Assembly: GCF_905171775.1 (NCBI RefSeq)
Contig: NC_053499.1
Span: 139,721,422-139,785,421, forward strand
DNA from: Rana temporaria
Lineage: Eukaryota; Chordata; Amphibia; Anura; Ranidae
Direction of reading: 5' to 3'
Length of the DNA stretch: 64,000 bases
The notes beneath the pieces were generated by a model. The model ran no database searches. It was not told where the DNA came from and saw only the letters and a list, made by a program, of their open reading frames with translations. The position numbers were made by a program, and so were the translations under genes. Shown one piece after another: positions 1 through 10,433 of the stretch (its first letter is position 1; each line of letters opens with the position of its first letter).

Positions 1-62
1 TCCATGGGTCAGGGGGGGCGAAAATTACTTGCCTTGCCCCAGGCACTGACAACCCACGCTAT
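1..62. mobile_element. Fragment of hAT element (27.6-kb family)
   Basis: The first 62 bases match the interior of the complete hAT at 27570-28044 around the shared words AAATTACTTG and ACAACCCACG. Only this piece is present, and the match stops abruptly near 62. The copy is truncated on the right and runs off the window on the left. Confidence 0.5.
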
Positions 63-454
63 GCCACTGCATGAGACCACTCCAGACTTGCTCCTTTCGA
101 TCCATGCGGACAACCCAGGCGCTGGCTACCACATCTCGTTTCTACTCTTAGTCAAACGTAAATATAAGCCACACTCCAAAACGAAGCTCTTCTTTTTGTT
201 TATTTTTTCACAAGATGAAAACTTCAGAAATTCACGTTTCCACCCGAAACCACCCTCCTTGACATGTTTCACCACTGGAAAAAATGAAGAGTCAAAGGCT
301 CCAAATCTAGCTTTGTAGCCCAGTGTGTCCTGACAAAGCAAAATAGTGAAACGCGTTGACGCACGGGGGCTCACTGCTGTCCATTTGGTATCAACCTTCT
401 GTTCACATCATAGTATTATGTATTTTTTTGTGTTTAATGTGTTTTTTAACTCTT
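63..454. other. Unclassified spacer
   Basis: No gene is recognised. Positions 318-356 carry CCTGACAAAGC followed by GTGAAACGCGTTGACGC. A diverged version recurs at 849-895 with the same downstream GGGCTCACTG, so both look like remnants of one dispersed repeat. Confidence 0.4.
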
Positions 455-605
455 TCTATTCTTGATCTGTTTGTGAATGATTCGTTGTTAATAAAATAAA
501 AAAAAATCTATATTTGATCTGTTTGTGAATGATTCGTTGTTAATAAAATAATTTTTTTTCTATACTTGATCTGTTTGTGAATGATTCGTTGTTAATAAAA
601 ATTTT
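455..605. repeat. 52-bp tandem repeat, three copies
   Basis: The words GATCTGTTTGTGAATGATTC and GTTGTTAATAAAA occur three times, with GATCTG at 464, 516 and 568. That gives an exact 52-bp period. The copies differ mainly in the length of the A/T runs between them. It is non-coding and AT-rich. Confidence 0.9.
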
Positions 606-1222
606 TTTTTTTTTATTATACTCTCGTCCATCTTGCCTACAAAGTCCATCTTTTCCATAAATTCAATCCCATATGGATGTGGCTTTAGAAGTGTTCTATT
701 TTTTGCACATTTCACCACTGTTGACTTGCTTACAATGATAGAGGATTTTGAGCAAGCCAGCAGTGTGAGAAATGCATCACGAAAGGTGGTTTTGGGTGGA
801 AACGTGAATGTATGCAGTTTTCATCTTTTGACAAATTAAATAGAACATGTCCTGATGAAGCCTAACGGTGAAACATGTTTATGCACAAGGGCTCACTGTA
901 TATTTTATATCATTATATATGATTTTAAACTTACCTTTGAATGCTCTGTTCATACTATGTATTTTTTTCAATAAACATTGTAATTGTTTCTTTCTTCTCC
1001 ATTGTTTTCCATGCCTTCAAAGTCTGACCCAGGGTTATCTAGTAGGTATCCCCTCTTTTTTTGTTCCCCATGGGGAACTGTGGGGGCACTCGAGCAGAGG
1101 GAGGAGCGTGGGGGACCCCAGAAAAGGAGGATCGGGGCCACTCTGTGCAAAACCCTTGCACAGAAAAGGTAAGAATAACACGTTTGTTATTTAAAAAAAA
1201 AAAAACAAGCTTTACAATCACT
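606..1222. other. Unclassified spacer with dispersed-repeat remnant
   Basis: AT-rich sequence. Positions 849-985 hold a second copy of the CCTGATGAAGC/GTGAAACATG segment seen near 318, followed by an AATAAACATTG stretch. At 1045-1185 there is a GC-rich patch with no recognisable coding content. Confidence 0.4.
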
Positions 1223-2020
1223 TTAACCTCCTGAGACCCACGCTATAGCCAAATGACGGCTACAGCGCGGATCTGAAAATCCAACTAGACGTCAATTGAC
1301 GTCCGCCCCTTTGGGCGTTCCCCGTGCGCGCTCCAGAGCGCGCAGCGGGGAAACTCTGTGTTGGCCGTGTCCCTTGGACCTCCCCCAGTCACCCCCCCTC
1401 CACCTACAGTTAGAACACTCCAAGGCTACACATTTAACCCCTTCCTCACCCCCTAGTGTTAACCCCTTTAATGCCAGTCACATTTATACAGTAATTAGTG
1501 CATATTTATAGCACTGATCGCAGTATAAATGTGAATGGCGCCAAAAATGTGTCAAAAGTGTCCAATGTGTCCGCCATAACGTCGCAGTCCCAATAAAAAT
1601 CGCAGATCGCCGCCATTTCTAGTAAAAAAAATAATAATAAAAAATAATAATTCTGTCCCCTATTTTGTAGGCGCTATAACTTTTGCCAAAAATATGTAGA
1701 AGAATACGTATCGGCCTAAACTGAGAAAACAAAAATGTGTTTTTTTTTTAAATTGGCATATTTATTATAGCAACAAGTAAAAAATATTGTATTTTTTTCA
1801 AAATTGTCGCTCTTTTTTGTTTATAGCGCAAAAAATAAAAACCGCAGGTAATCAAATACCACCAAAAGAAAGCTCTATTTGTGGGGAAAAAAGGACGTCA
1901 ATTTTGTTTGGGAGCCACGTCGCACAAACGTGCAATTGTCAGTTAAAGCAACGCAGTGCCGAATCACAAAAAGGGGCAAGGTCCTTTAGCTGCATTTTGG
2001 TCCGGGTCTTAAGTGGTTAA
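1223..2020 (+). mobile_element. TTAA-bounded MITE, piggyBac-like (family C)
   Basis: The element starts TTAACCTCCTGAGACC and ends GGTCTTAAGTGGTTAA, an imperfect terminal inverted repeat of about 16 bp. TTAA at both edges is the target preference of piggyBac-type transposons. The interior is shared with 2901-3615, 39387-39706 and 47913-48708, including CTAGTGTTAACCCCTT, AATGTGTCAAAAGTGTCC, ACCACCAAAAGAAAGC and TTTATAGCGCAAAAAATAAA. It has no transposase frame, so it is non-autonomous. The superfamily rests on TTAA plus a CC start and is not proven. Confidence 0.75.
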
Positions 2021-2766
2021 GATTAAAGCAAAATTTCAGTAAAAAAAAAAAAATACATGGTTTTAAATAAATATATTTGAATCTATCAATAAATTGCAAC
2101 TATGTTTAGGCAGTTTTCTGGGCAGGAGGGGGGTATATGTGCCCAGTAAGCAAGTGGTTAAGGATAATCTAATTGACTGATAATTCCCATATTTTTTACA
2201 ATAAAGTAACAAAAAATGCATACAAATATAATTAACATATCATGCCATTATAATTCAGAACCTCACATAACCTGTGCTTGTATACTGTTTTACATAGATT
2301 CAACCGGCCCCGATGTCTTTTTCATCATTAGCAATACTTTATGTTTGTTCCGTTCATTCCACATCTGTGTGTCATAACATGCTTATGTTTATATCACACT
2401 AAAGTATTTGCATTTTACACCTTTTATCGCTTAACAGTTTTTTCAGCTCATCACACATACATATTTGTCAGGTACACCGCTCACCTTAGAGTATAGGAAA
2501 AAAACCTGAATGGGCAAATTACATAATAAAAAATACTGTTACGTTATGACTGTTCCACTTTAGGGGAATCTATAAAAAGATCTGCACTGTCTTTCCTAAC
2601 TCACTTAGAAGTTGCTAATTCCTTGTCTGCCTGACGAAACCCCCTGGCTTGGAACAAGTATGCAGCCAGTGAAACAGAAACTTCTGATGAAACCACTTCA
2701 ATGCCGGGAACTTTCACCCCTTTCCTGCCAAGGAACATTTTCAGCTTTCAGTGTTTCCATACTTTG
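2021..2766. other. Unclassified AT-rich spacer
   Basis: No open frame of note, no inverted-repeat termini and no known family seen. At 2627-2690 there is a CCTGACGAAACC…GTGAAACAG motif resembling the ones near 320 and 850. Confidence 0.4.
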
Positions 2767-2900
2767 AATGACAATTGCGCGGTCATGCAATGCTGTACCC
2801 AAACAACATTATTTTTATTTATTTATTTTTGTGTCATTTTTTTTTTTTAACATTTTTATATATTTTTTTTTAGATAGATAGAGCTTTCTTTTGGTGGTAT
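2767..2900 (-). mobile_element. Antisense fragment of the family C TTAA element
   Basis: ATGACAATTGCGCGGTC and GAGCTTTCTTTTGGTGGTAT are the reverse complement of the 3' part of family C, seen forward at 1853-1945 and in this orientation at 39465-39550. The fragment runs directly into the left end of the opposite-strand copy at 2901. The junction is therefore two family C copies, one partial, in opposite orientation. Confidence 0.6.
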
Positions 2901-3615
2901 TTAACTACTTGCCGACCAGCCGCCAGCGGCAGGTCGGCTCCCCTGCGCGAGAGCCCGTAGCTATACGTCGCTCCCTGAAGCGGCCACTGATCCCGACGCA
3001 CATGCCCGGTGGGTGTGATCACCGCCGGGCACCCGCGATCGCTCACAGCTCCCGGTCCTGTCAGGGGAGAAATGCCTGAGTGTCTGTTCATACAATGTAT
3101 GAACAGCGATCAGTCATTTCCCCTAAAGAGTCCACCCCCCTACAGTTAGAACACACCCAGGGAACATACTTAACTCCTTCCACGCCCCCTAGTGTTAACC
3201 TCTTCCCTGCCAGTGGCATTTTTATAGTAATCCAATGCATTTTTACAGCACTGATCGCTATAAAAATGCCAATGGTCCCAAACATGTGTCAAAAGTGTCC
3301 GAAGTGTCCGCCATAATGTCGCAGTACCGAAAAAAAATCGCTGATCGCCGCCATTACTAGAAAAAAAAATATTAATAAAAATGCCATAAAACTACCCCAC
3401 TATAACTTTTTCGCAAACCAATCAATAAACGTTTATTGTGTTTTTTTCGAAAAATGTGTAGAAGAATACGTATCGGCCTAAACTGAGGAAAAAAATAGTT
3501 TTTTTATATATTTTTTGGGGGATATTTATTATAGCAAAAAGTAAAAAATAGTGCCGAATCGCAAAAAGTGCTCTGGTCTTTGACCAGCAATATGGTCCGG
3601 GGTTTAAGTGGTTAA
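2901..3615 (+). mobile_element. TTAA-bounded MITE, piggyBac-like (family C)
   Basis: It begins TTAACTACTTGCCGACC and ends GGGGTTTAAGTGGTTAA. Compared with the copy at 1223 it has a different 5' section (GCCAGCGGCAGGTCGGC, then a GATCACCGCCGGGC segment). It then joins the shared core from CAGTTAGAACACACCC onward. The 5' end may be the fuller version of the family. No coding capacity. Confidence 0.75.
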
Positions 3616-3727
3616 TCACTACTGGGATTTTTTTATTTTTTTTGAAAAACAAATATAAAAAAGCTCTAATTTTTGATTTTCTTAATTTCTGTTATAACAT
3701 TTTGTAAACAAATTATTTTTCTTCTTC

Positions 3728-3990
3728 GCTGATGTGCACTGATGAGGCTGCACTGATGGGCACTGATCAGGAGGCACTAACATGAAGCACTGATGGGCAC
3801 TGATATACAGCACTGATAGGCACTGATAGGCATCACTGATGGGAAATGATGGGCAGACTTTATGGGCACTGATATGCAGCATTAATGGGCACTGATGGGT
3901 GGCAACGATAGGTGGCACTGATGAGGAGGCACTGACAGACATCACTGATGGACACTGAAATGCAGCACTGATGGGCACTGATTTTCCTGG
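3728..3990. repeat. CACTGATGGG minisatellite
   Basis: A degenerate tandem array built on GGCACTGATG, grouped into 20-34 bp higher units such as GGGCACTGATATGCAGCA. The absence of stops on the minus strand comes from the repeat and is not evidence of a protein. Confidence 0.85.
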
Positions 3991-4136
3991 CACTAAAATA
4001 ATGTTTCCAGTACAAAATACTGTTTTTATTTGGTGCTACAACATAAACAACTGCATAATAAAAACACTTACATATGAACAATACTCTTTACCTTTAACAG
4101 TAGTTTAGGAAAGAAAAAGCTAGTAAAACAATATCC

Positions 4137-5036
4137 TTAAAGCGGATGTCCGCCGAAAAAAATATATTAAAAGCCAGCAGCTACAAATACTGCAGCTGCT
4201 GACTTTTAATATCAGCACCGCGTACACACGATTGGTTAAACCGGTGAGAATGGTCCGATGGACCGTTTTTCATCGGTCAAAACCGATCGATCGTGTGTGG
4301 GCGCCATCGGTTAAAAAAAAAAGCCAACTTGTTTTAAATTTAACCGATGGATTCCTAACCGATAGAAAAAAAACGATCGTTAGTAGGCACAACCATCGGT
4401 TAAAAATCCACGCATGCTCAGAATCAAGTCGACGCATGCTTGGAAGCATTCAACTTTTTTTCAGCACGTCGTTGTGTTTTACGTCACCGCGTTCTGACAC
4501 GATCATTTTTTTTAACCGATGGTGTGTAGGCACAACGGACCATCAGTCAGCTTCATCGGTTAACCAAAGAAAACGGTCCATCGGTCCGTTCTCATCGCAT
4601 GGACTGATCGTGTGTACGCGGCATTACCTGTCCTGGAGTCTAGCGCCGTTGGCAGCAGAGGACGAGCTATTGCTCGTCACTCTGCTGCCCCCACCGCCAT
4701 CCTCGGTGAGGGAACAAGGAAGTGAATCGCTCCGGCTTCACTGCCCGGTTCCCTACGGCGCATACGCGAGTCGTGTGCGCTGTGCTCACTGGTCGCCGCT
4801 GTGCTCTGGGAGTCGAGTGTTTCCCAGAACACAACAGGGGACGGGGACGGGGACGGGAGGTGACATCCTGCCCGCAGTCTACCCGCAGACTGTGTGGCCA
4901 GATGTGGGTGCAAATACCTGTCTTTAGACAGGTATCTGCACCCCCCTCCCCCCTGAAAGGTGTCAAATGTGACACCAGAGGGGGGGGAGGGTTTCGATGA
5001 GTGGACGTTCCACTTTAGGGTGGAGCTCCGCTTTAA
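4137..5036. mobile_element. TTAA-bounded element with TTAAAGCGGA termini (family F)
   Basis: The left edge TTAAAGCGGATGTCCGCC and right edge GGTGGAGCTCCGCTTTAA form the termini. The interior includes CAGCAGCTACAAATACTG, an internal palindrome (TACCTGTCTTTAGACAGGTA) near 4915, and a short GGGGAC tandem near 4838. A family A MITE is nested at 4215-4624, so the family F sequence is split. A related copy in the other orientation lies at 34591-34964. No protein is apparent. Confidence 0.65.
4215..4624. mobile_element. Family A MITE (CCGCGTACACACGAT termini), nested
   Basis: The termini are CCGCGTACACACGATTGG and GATCGTGTGTACGCGGCAT, with TA at the right flank (4625-4626). The interior is rich in ATCGGTTAA and TTAACCGAT words and the CACGCATGCTCAG motif. 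It is the same subfamily as 37972-38393 and 51943-52252. It interrupts the family F element, so it inserted later. Confidence 0.8.
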
Positions 5037-5204
5037 TTTAAAAATGAATAAATTCTTGTACTGAATTGTCAAAATGGAAGCTTAGTTTTGCCAACTGCAC
5101 AGGGAGAGCAGCTCTCCCAGTGTAATCAGGGGGGATCTACTGTCAGTTTGGCAGCTCAGGCCACACAGTGCAGGAGACTGTTAGGGGAATTTGGAGGTAT
5201 GGAC

Positions 5205-5587
5205 GTCGGAAACGCATTGAATTTTTCACATTTTACGTCGTTTGCGGCACTCGTCCGTGAATGGGGCTGGCCGTAATTTACGTTCACGTCAAAAGCATGA
5301 CGATTTGCCGACGTCATTTGGAGCATGCACACTGGGATACGTCCATGGACGGCGCAAGGGCTGTTCATTAGAAACGTCAAATACGTGGGGTCTCTAGTAT
5401 TTTACATAGAACACGCCCCCAACCAGCCTATTTTGAATTAGGTGGGCTTACGCCGGCCCAGTTACACTGCGCCGCCGTAAGTTACAGCGCAAGTTCTTTG
5501 TGAATACAGGACCTGCTGCTCTAACTTACGGCGGCGTAGTGTATCTGAGATATGCTACGCCCGCCAAAATCTACCTGAATCTAGCCC
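5205..5587. mobile_element. Right part of a family B MITE
   Basis: The segment contains family B marks: TTACGTCGTTTGCG, GAGCATGCACACTGGG, AACTTACGGCGGCGTAG, and a right end CTGAATCTAGCCC. The left end is missing. Full-length relatives are listed below at 6682, 7866 and elsewhere. Confidence 0.65.
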
Positions 5588-6280
5588 TATATCTTCATGA
5601 CTGTATTAAGCAAAGTCACCTTCAAGAAATTCTGAGCTTGCTTGTAAAGCTTTTTGCAGATTAAAAGTCACCGACAAAACATCTTTTAAGTAGAACTATA
5701 ATAGTAAACTGCTTGCTCGGTTCATGTGAATTTTTCCCCTCTGGAGTGATGATCTTTTTCTTTTCTTTTTTGCTGTAACAAAGAATGTCCTTTTGTTCCT
5801 TTGATACAAACGGGTTTCTTTGGCTTCGGTGAAAGAGCTATAGCAAAGAACACTGGCCCGAGAACGCTATGACATTACCAGATTGGGTGTTGAGGAGCTC
5901 TTCAGCAAAATGGACACATGCAGTAGTAAAAGAACATCCTGACGCATTCATTTTCAAACCAAGAGAGATTCCTCAATGGACCAAGTACTGATATGAAGCC
6001 AGGAGAGGGATCCATGACTTTCAAAGCAAACTGAACAAGCTAAATTATTGCCTCTGGATATACAAGCTGAGGGCCTCCTGGATATTGCTTACAAACTGAA
6101 TTGCCACTACACTATTTGTTACATGGAATACTTGAAGACAATGCCAAATTCCCTGAAGTTCATAGGACTGCTCTTTATTTTGAAACTAAATTGCCACTTT
6201 GGGTAAATGTAATGGAACAAATGCAACATACCAATTAGAATTTAGCAAATCTATGCAAATTTTTATAGCATACCAGTCTA
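5588..6280 (+). other. Unique-looking spacer with a short open frame
   Basis: No transposon family was recognised here. On the plus strand about 50 codons are open at roughly 5831-5989, including PDWVLRSSSAKWTHAVVKEH and ending FKPREIPQWTKY before a stop. I do not recognise the protein. It could be an exon or pseudogene fragment of a host gene, or chance. No flanking splice sites were judged convincing. Confidence 0.25.
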
Positions 6281-6441
6281 AGGCCCCGTACACACGACCG
6301 GATCTATCCGCTGGGATTGATCCGCGGATCAGTTCCAGCAGATAGATCCGGTCGTGTGTACGTCCGAGCGGACATTTCCCAGCGGATAAAAATCCAGCCG
6401 ACGGATTCCCAGCGGATAAAAATTTCTTAGCATGCTAAGCA
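6281..6441. mobile_element. Left part of a family A MITE
   Basis: It starts AGGCCCCGTACACACGACC directly after TA at 6279-6280. A perfect inner inverted pair, CGGATCTATC…GATAGATCCG, and the words CAGCGGATAAAAATCC and TTCTTAGCATGCTAAG follow. The last is also in the copy at 29705-30185. No right terminus is found, so the element is truncated. Confidence 0.7.
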
Positions 6442-6673
6442 TTGCCATTATTATCACAGGGGGCATGGGGACATTTTTCATTTTACGCTGACAACTGGGA
6501 TTTCTCCGTATTTCGAGATAGTTTTTTTCATTTGTTCATGTACTGTATCTCCAGAATAAAAGTGAAAGGAAATTTCCCCAACAGGGCACAAAAATATTTA
6601 TACATGGATATTAACCTTTCTCTAGTATATCCCCCAAAAAAGTTTTGGCTTTACACTTTAATGCCCAGCTTTG

Positions 6674-6831
6674 AACATTTGGGGGCAGATCCACGTACAG
6701 CGACACATATTTGCGCCGGGCGTAGCGTATCTAAGATACACTACGCCAGCGTAACATTTGGGGGCAGATCCACGTACAGCGGCACATATTTGCGCCGGGC
6801 GTAGCGTATCTAAGATACACTACGCCAGCGT
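6674..6831. repeat. 79-bp tandem duplication of a MITE terminus
   Basis: The segment starting AACATTTGGGGGCAGATC occurs at 6674 and again at 6753 with about one base difference (GACAC versus GGCAC). The unit includes the 7 bp of flanking DNA, so the duplication arose after insertion. Confidence 0.9.
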
Positions 6832-7502
6832 AACTTACTTTTTTTTTTCGAATCCTCAAAGAATCCGTGCCGTAAGTTACGGCGGCGTAGTGTATCTTTG
6901 GCGGCGTAAGGGCGCGCAATTCAAATCGATGTGATGGGGGCGTGTTTTATGTAAATACGTCGTGACCCGACGTAAACAACGTTTTTTTTGAACGGCGCAT
7001 GCGCCGTCCGTGGGGGTATCCCAGTGCGCATGCTCGAAATTAAACCGGAACAAGCCAATGCTTACGACGGTGACTTCATTCTACGCAAATCCCTATTCGC
7101 GAACGACTTACGCAAACGACGTAAAAAATTCAAATTTCGACGCGGGAACGACGGCCATACTTAACATTGAGTACGCCACCATATAGCAGCTTTAACTATA
7201 CGCTGGAAAAAGCCGAACGCAAACGACGTAAAAAAATGCGCTGCCCGGACATACGTTCGTGGATCGCCGTATCTAGCTAATTTGCATACTCGACACGGAA
7301 TTCAAAGGAAACACCACCTAGCGGCCAGCATAAATATACACCTACGATCCGACGCCGTACTAAGACGTACGCCTGTCGGATCGATCCCTCATTCCGTCGT
7401 ATCTTGTTTTGTGGATACAAAACAAAGATACGACGCGGGAACTTTGAAATTACGCGGCGTATCAATAGATACGCCGGCGTAATTTCTTTGTGGATCTGCC
7501 CC
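6682..7502. mobile_element. Family B MITE (GGGGCAGATCCAC termini)
   Basis: The ends are GGGGCAGATCCACG and GTGGATCTGCCCC, flanked by TTG on both sides, a probable 3-bp target duplication. Subterminal palindromes such as GTATCTAAGATAC and GTATCAATAGATAC lie inside CGTAGC/TACGCC arms. The core has AAACGACGTAAAAAATTC, CGGGAACGACGGCCAT and GGAAAAAGCCGAACGC, shared with copies at 20096, 22464 and 24686. The first 79 bp are tandemly duplicated. There is no transposase, and the small frames here are not genes. Confidence 0.8.
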
Positions 7503-7865
7503 TTGTATTTTAAATAGTCCTCCAGCAGTAGTTCATAGTTCATACCAAACAGGCAGTTTTGACAACAATATTCACCCCTTCCCTTTCTCTGTCTCTAGCA
7601 CAAATTCCTGCGTTATAAACCTAATGCAGCCATCACATCCAAGAGTTGATAAGCTGCAATATAGTAAATGTTTGCTTTTGGGTTTAATACTGCTTTAAGT
7701 GACCGAAGCCACTCAGACTCTGTAATTGAATGTAGACAATCCAAGTTGTCTGAAAAATGCTGGGACTTTAAATAGTGACAGCCCCATCAAAGATTTAAAA
7801 ACAGATAAAACAAACGAAACACTATCCTATAATATGAGGATCATGCAAGGGGTCATAAGAATTAA
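7503..7865. other. Unclassified spacer
   Basis: No gene, repeat terminus or tandem array was identified. It ends at the TAA target copy of the next family B element. Confidence 0.4.
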
Positions 7866-8579
7866 GGGCCAGATTAACAGAAGAGATACGACGGCGCATC
7901 TCCTGATACGCCGTCGTATCTCTGTGTTCCGGCCGTCCTAACTATGCGACTGATTCATAGAATCAGTTACGCATAGTTAGCCCTAAGATCCGACAGGTGT
8001 AATTGAATTACACTGTCGGATCTTAAGGATGCAATGCTAGGCCGGCCGCTAGATGGCGAGGCCATTGCGGTCGGCGTAGAATATGCAAATGACTAGTTAC
8101 GGCGATTCCCGAACATCCGCGCTGCCCGTCGATCTAACTTTACGTTGTTTCCGTCGAGTTACGCCGCGTAAAATTAGGGCTGAGCCCTAGATGTCTTAAG
8201 CCATGTTAAGTATGGCCGTCGTTCCTGCGTCGAAATTGAAAAAAACACGTAGTTTGTGTAAGTCGTCCGTGAATGGCGCTGGACGCCATTTACATTAACG
8301 TCTAAACAAATGACGTCTGTGCGACGTCATTTAGCGCAATGCACGTCAGGTAATTTACCCAACGGAGCAAGCGCAGTACGTCTGGCGCGTAAGCGCACCT
8401 AATTTAAATGGGACTCGCCCCATTCGATTGGGCCTGCCTTGCGCCAGACGGATTTAAGTTACACCGCTGCAAATTTCCAGGTAAGTGCTTTGTGGATCGG
8501 GCACTTAGGCAGAAAATTTGCGGCGGTGTAACTTAAATCGGAAAAGTTAAGTTGCGCTCGGTTTTTGTGACTCTGGCCC
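7866..8579. mobile_element. Family B MITE (GGGCCAGATT termini)
   Basis: The element runs from GGGCCAGATTAAC to ACTCTGGCCC with TAA on both sides (7863-7865 and 8580-8582). Subterminal palindromes include GATACGACGGCGCATC with CTGATACGCCGTCGTATC, and ATGCGACTGATTCATAG with ATCAGTTACGCATAG. The core reads in the opposite orientation to the copy at 6682, with GTTAAGTATGGCCGTCG. It is non-coding. Confidence 0.8.
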
Positions 8580-8617
8580 TAAGTACCACTAAATGTGAGT
8601 TTAGGAACAGTATACGT

Positions 8618-8767
8618 CAGGGATATGCAATAAGCGGACCTCCAGCTGTTGCAAAACCACAAGTCCCATCATGCCTCTGACTCTGAGTGTGGCTGTCAGA
8701 GTCTTGCTATGCCTTATGGGAATTGTAGTTCTGCAACAGCTGGAGGTCCGCTAATTGCATATCCCTG
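8618..8767. mobile_element. 150-bp hAT MITE with 8-bp target duplication
   Basis: The outer arms CAGGGATATGCAAT…ATTGCATATCCCTG bound the element, and GTATACGT is repeated exactly at 8610-8617 and 8768-8775. The inverted repeats (AGCGGACCTCCAGCTGTTGC and its complement) extend through most of the element. An 8-bp duplication with a CAG start is typical of hAT elements of the Buster/Charlie type. A sister copy is at 44957-45115. Confidence 0.92.
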
Positions 8768-8775
8768 GTATACGT

Positions 8776-9349
8776 TTTTCTACAGTGTAGAAAACACATC
8801 TCCAGATGAGGACGAAAACTATGAAGGCATTAGGGATCTGTGCACATGTGCCTTCTGCTTTTTTTTATGGAATTACAGCAATGGAAGGATAGGAAAGACT
8901 TAGCTAAACTGAATTAGTATTCTTAGTCTATGCCTCTCGTTACAGTGCAGACAGATAAGACGGATATGTAAACAAAGCAATATTTAAGCCAGCCATATAT
9001 ATGGATCGAAATTTGGTTGAGCAGGCACTGGCTGCATTACGATCCAGGTATGGGCAGGCTAGTTATGCACAAGTCAATCTATCGATCAACTTGTGTACAA
9101 CTTTGGTGTGTTGGGTTTTTGCAAATGATCAGTGCCACCAGCTATAACCAGCAACACTAATCATTGTATTCTGAAGGCGGGGGAAGATTTCCTGCAGTCA
9201 GAATACAATACCACAGTGAGAAGGATTCCCCCATCCACCTTGAATGTGTAGATGGGGGAATCGGATATATATATATATTTTTTTTTTTTCGTTCAGCCTG
9301 CTGGTTAAATGAAAAAAAAAAAAAATTAACAATTTATGAGCTGCCTATA
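8776..9349. other. Spacer with possible degenerate MITE
   Basis: Mostly unclassified. Between about 8990 and 9320 the edges AGCCAGCCATATATATGG and CAGCCTGCTGG plus CAGTCAGAATACAATACCA hint at an old inverted-repeat element. An ATATATATATAT run lies at 9264-9280. The boundaries are not clear. Confidence 0.3.
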
Positions 9350-9800
9350 GGCTCATACACACGGTAGGACATCCAACAAAATTTCCCTTGGATTTTTGTC
9401 CTAATTGATTTGTCCTGCCACACCCATAGCATACACACAGTCAGACTTTTCTGCAAACTTTTCTAAAAGTTTCCTAACATCACGTGTTTTTTTTTGCTCT
9501 TTTCTGCTCTTTACCGCCACCCTTTGGTTAACTTCTGCTATTGTTTGTTGCTTTTAACATTGGTTTTGAGCATTCGTATTTGCACTTTGTCCAAAAGTTG
9601 GTTGGATTGCTGTACACACGGTCACACAAAGCACCATCGGACTTTTGTTGCCGAAAAGTTGGTCCGTTCGCAGACCCAACTTTTTGTTGGATGAAACCAG
9701 AAAAAGTTGGTCTGATGGAGCGTACACACGGTCGGACAAATTTGAAAAGTTGCAGATTTTGAAGTTGGTTGGCCAAAAGTCCTACCGTGTGTACAGGGCT
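9350..9800. mobile_element. Family A MITE with internal TIR-like repeats
   Basis: The ends GGCTCATACACACGG and CCGTGTGTACAGGGCT sit between TA dinucleotides. Inside, the word TACACACGGTC recurs at about 9613 and 9723 next to CCAAAAGTTGGT words. The interior thus repeats terminal-like sequence. It is non-coding. Confidence 0.75.
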
Positions 9801-9876
9801 TAACACTGGCTAGGGATTGTGAAGACGGCTCTCAAAGCACAGGTAAATAAAAGTCAGAGGTAATACTATAGGTTAT

Positions 9877-10080
9877 GGGGCAGATCCACAGAAAGGGTAC
9901 GCCAGCGTATCTACTGATACGCCGGCGTACTTTAAAATTAGCCGCGTCGTATCTTTAGTTTGAATCCTCAAACCAAGATACAACGGCATCTGGGTTAGAT
10001 CCCACAGGTATACGTCCTCGTACGCCTTTCGGATCTAAGATGCAATACTTCGGCGTCCGCTGGGTGGCGTTCAGTGGGTT
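9877..10080. mobile_element. Left end of a family B MITE
   Basis: GGGGCAGATCCACAGAAAG begins the copy, followed by the subterminal palindrome CGTATCTACTGATACG and TTCGGCGTCCGCTGGGTGG. The sequence then departs from the family near 10080, so the right part is lost. Confidence 0.7.
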
Positions 10081-10158
10081 GACTCCTACTTACAAACGGA
10101 GGAAGACAACAGTAAGTGAGGGGAAATCTACCCCTAGGAATGGAAATTTTCTCCTGTA

Positions 10159-10431
10159 AGGCCCCGTACACACGTCTGAGGAACTCGACGTGCCAAACAC
10201 ATCGAGTTCCAAGTCGAGTTCAGTGTTGAAGCCGCCGAGGATCTCGGCGGGCCAACTTTCCTCATTGAACAACGAGGAAATAGAGAACATGTTCTCTATT
10301 TGGCCCGACGAGTTCCTCGTCGGCTTCCTCACTGAAAAGTGTACACACGACCGAGTTTCTCGGCAGAATCCAGCTCCAATCGAGTTTCTGGCTGAATTCT
10401 GCCGAGAAACTCGGTCGTGTGTACGGGGCCT
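10159..10431. mobile_element. Family A MITE, compact complete copy
   Basis: It runs from AGGCCCCGTACACACG to CGTGTGTACGGGGCCT with TA on both sides. Interior inverted words CTCGTCG, GAACTCGA and CTCGGCAGAATYCAGC fold the whole 273 bp into nested stem-loops. This is the cleanest example of the family in the window. Confidence 0.88.
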
Positions 10432-10433
10432 TA

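Noticed and set aside
3682..3993. Minus-strand frame with repeating ISAHQC-like residues
   Set aside because: Caused by the CACTGATGGG minisatellite.
4232..4927. Plus-strand open frame of 231 codons
   Set aside because: It runs across the nested family A MITE and into the family F element, has no family motif, and similar MITE copies at 37972 and 51943 do not keep the frame.
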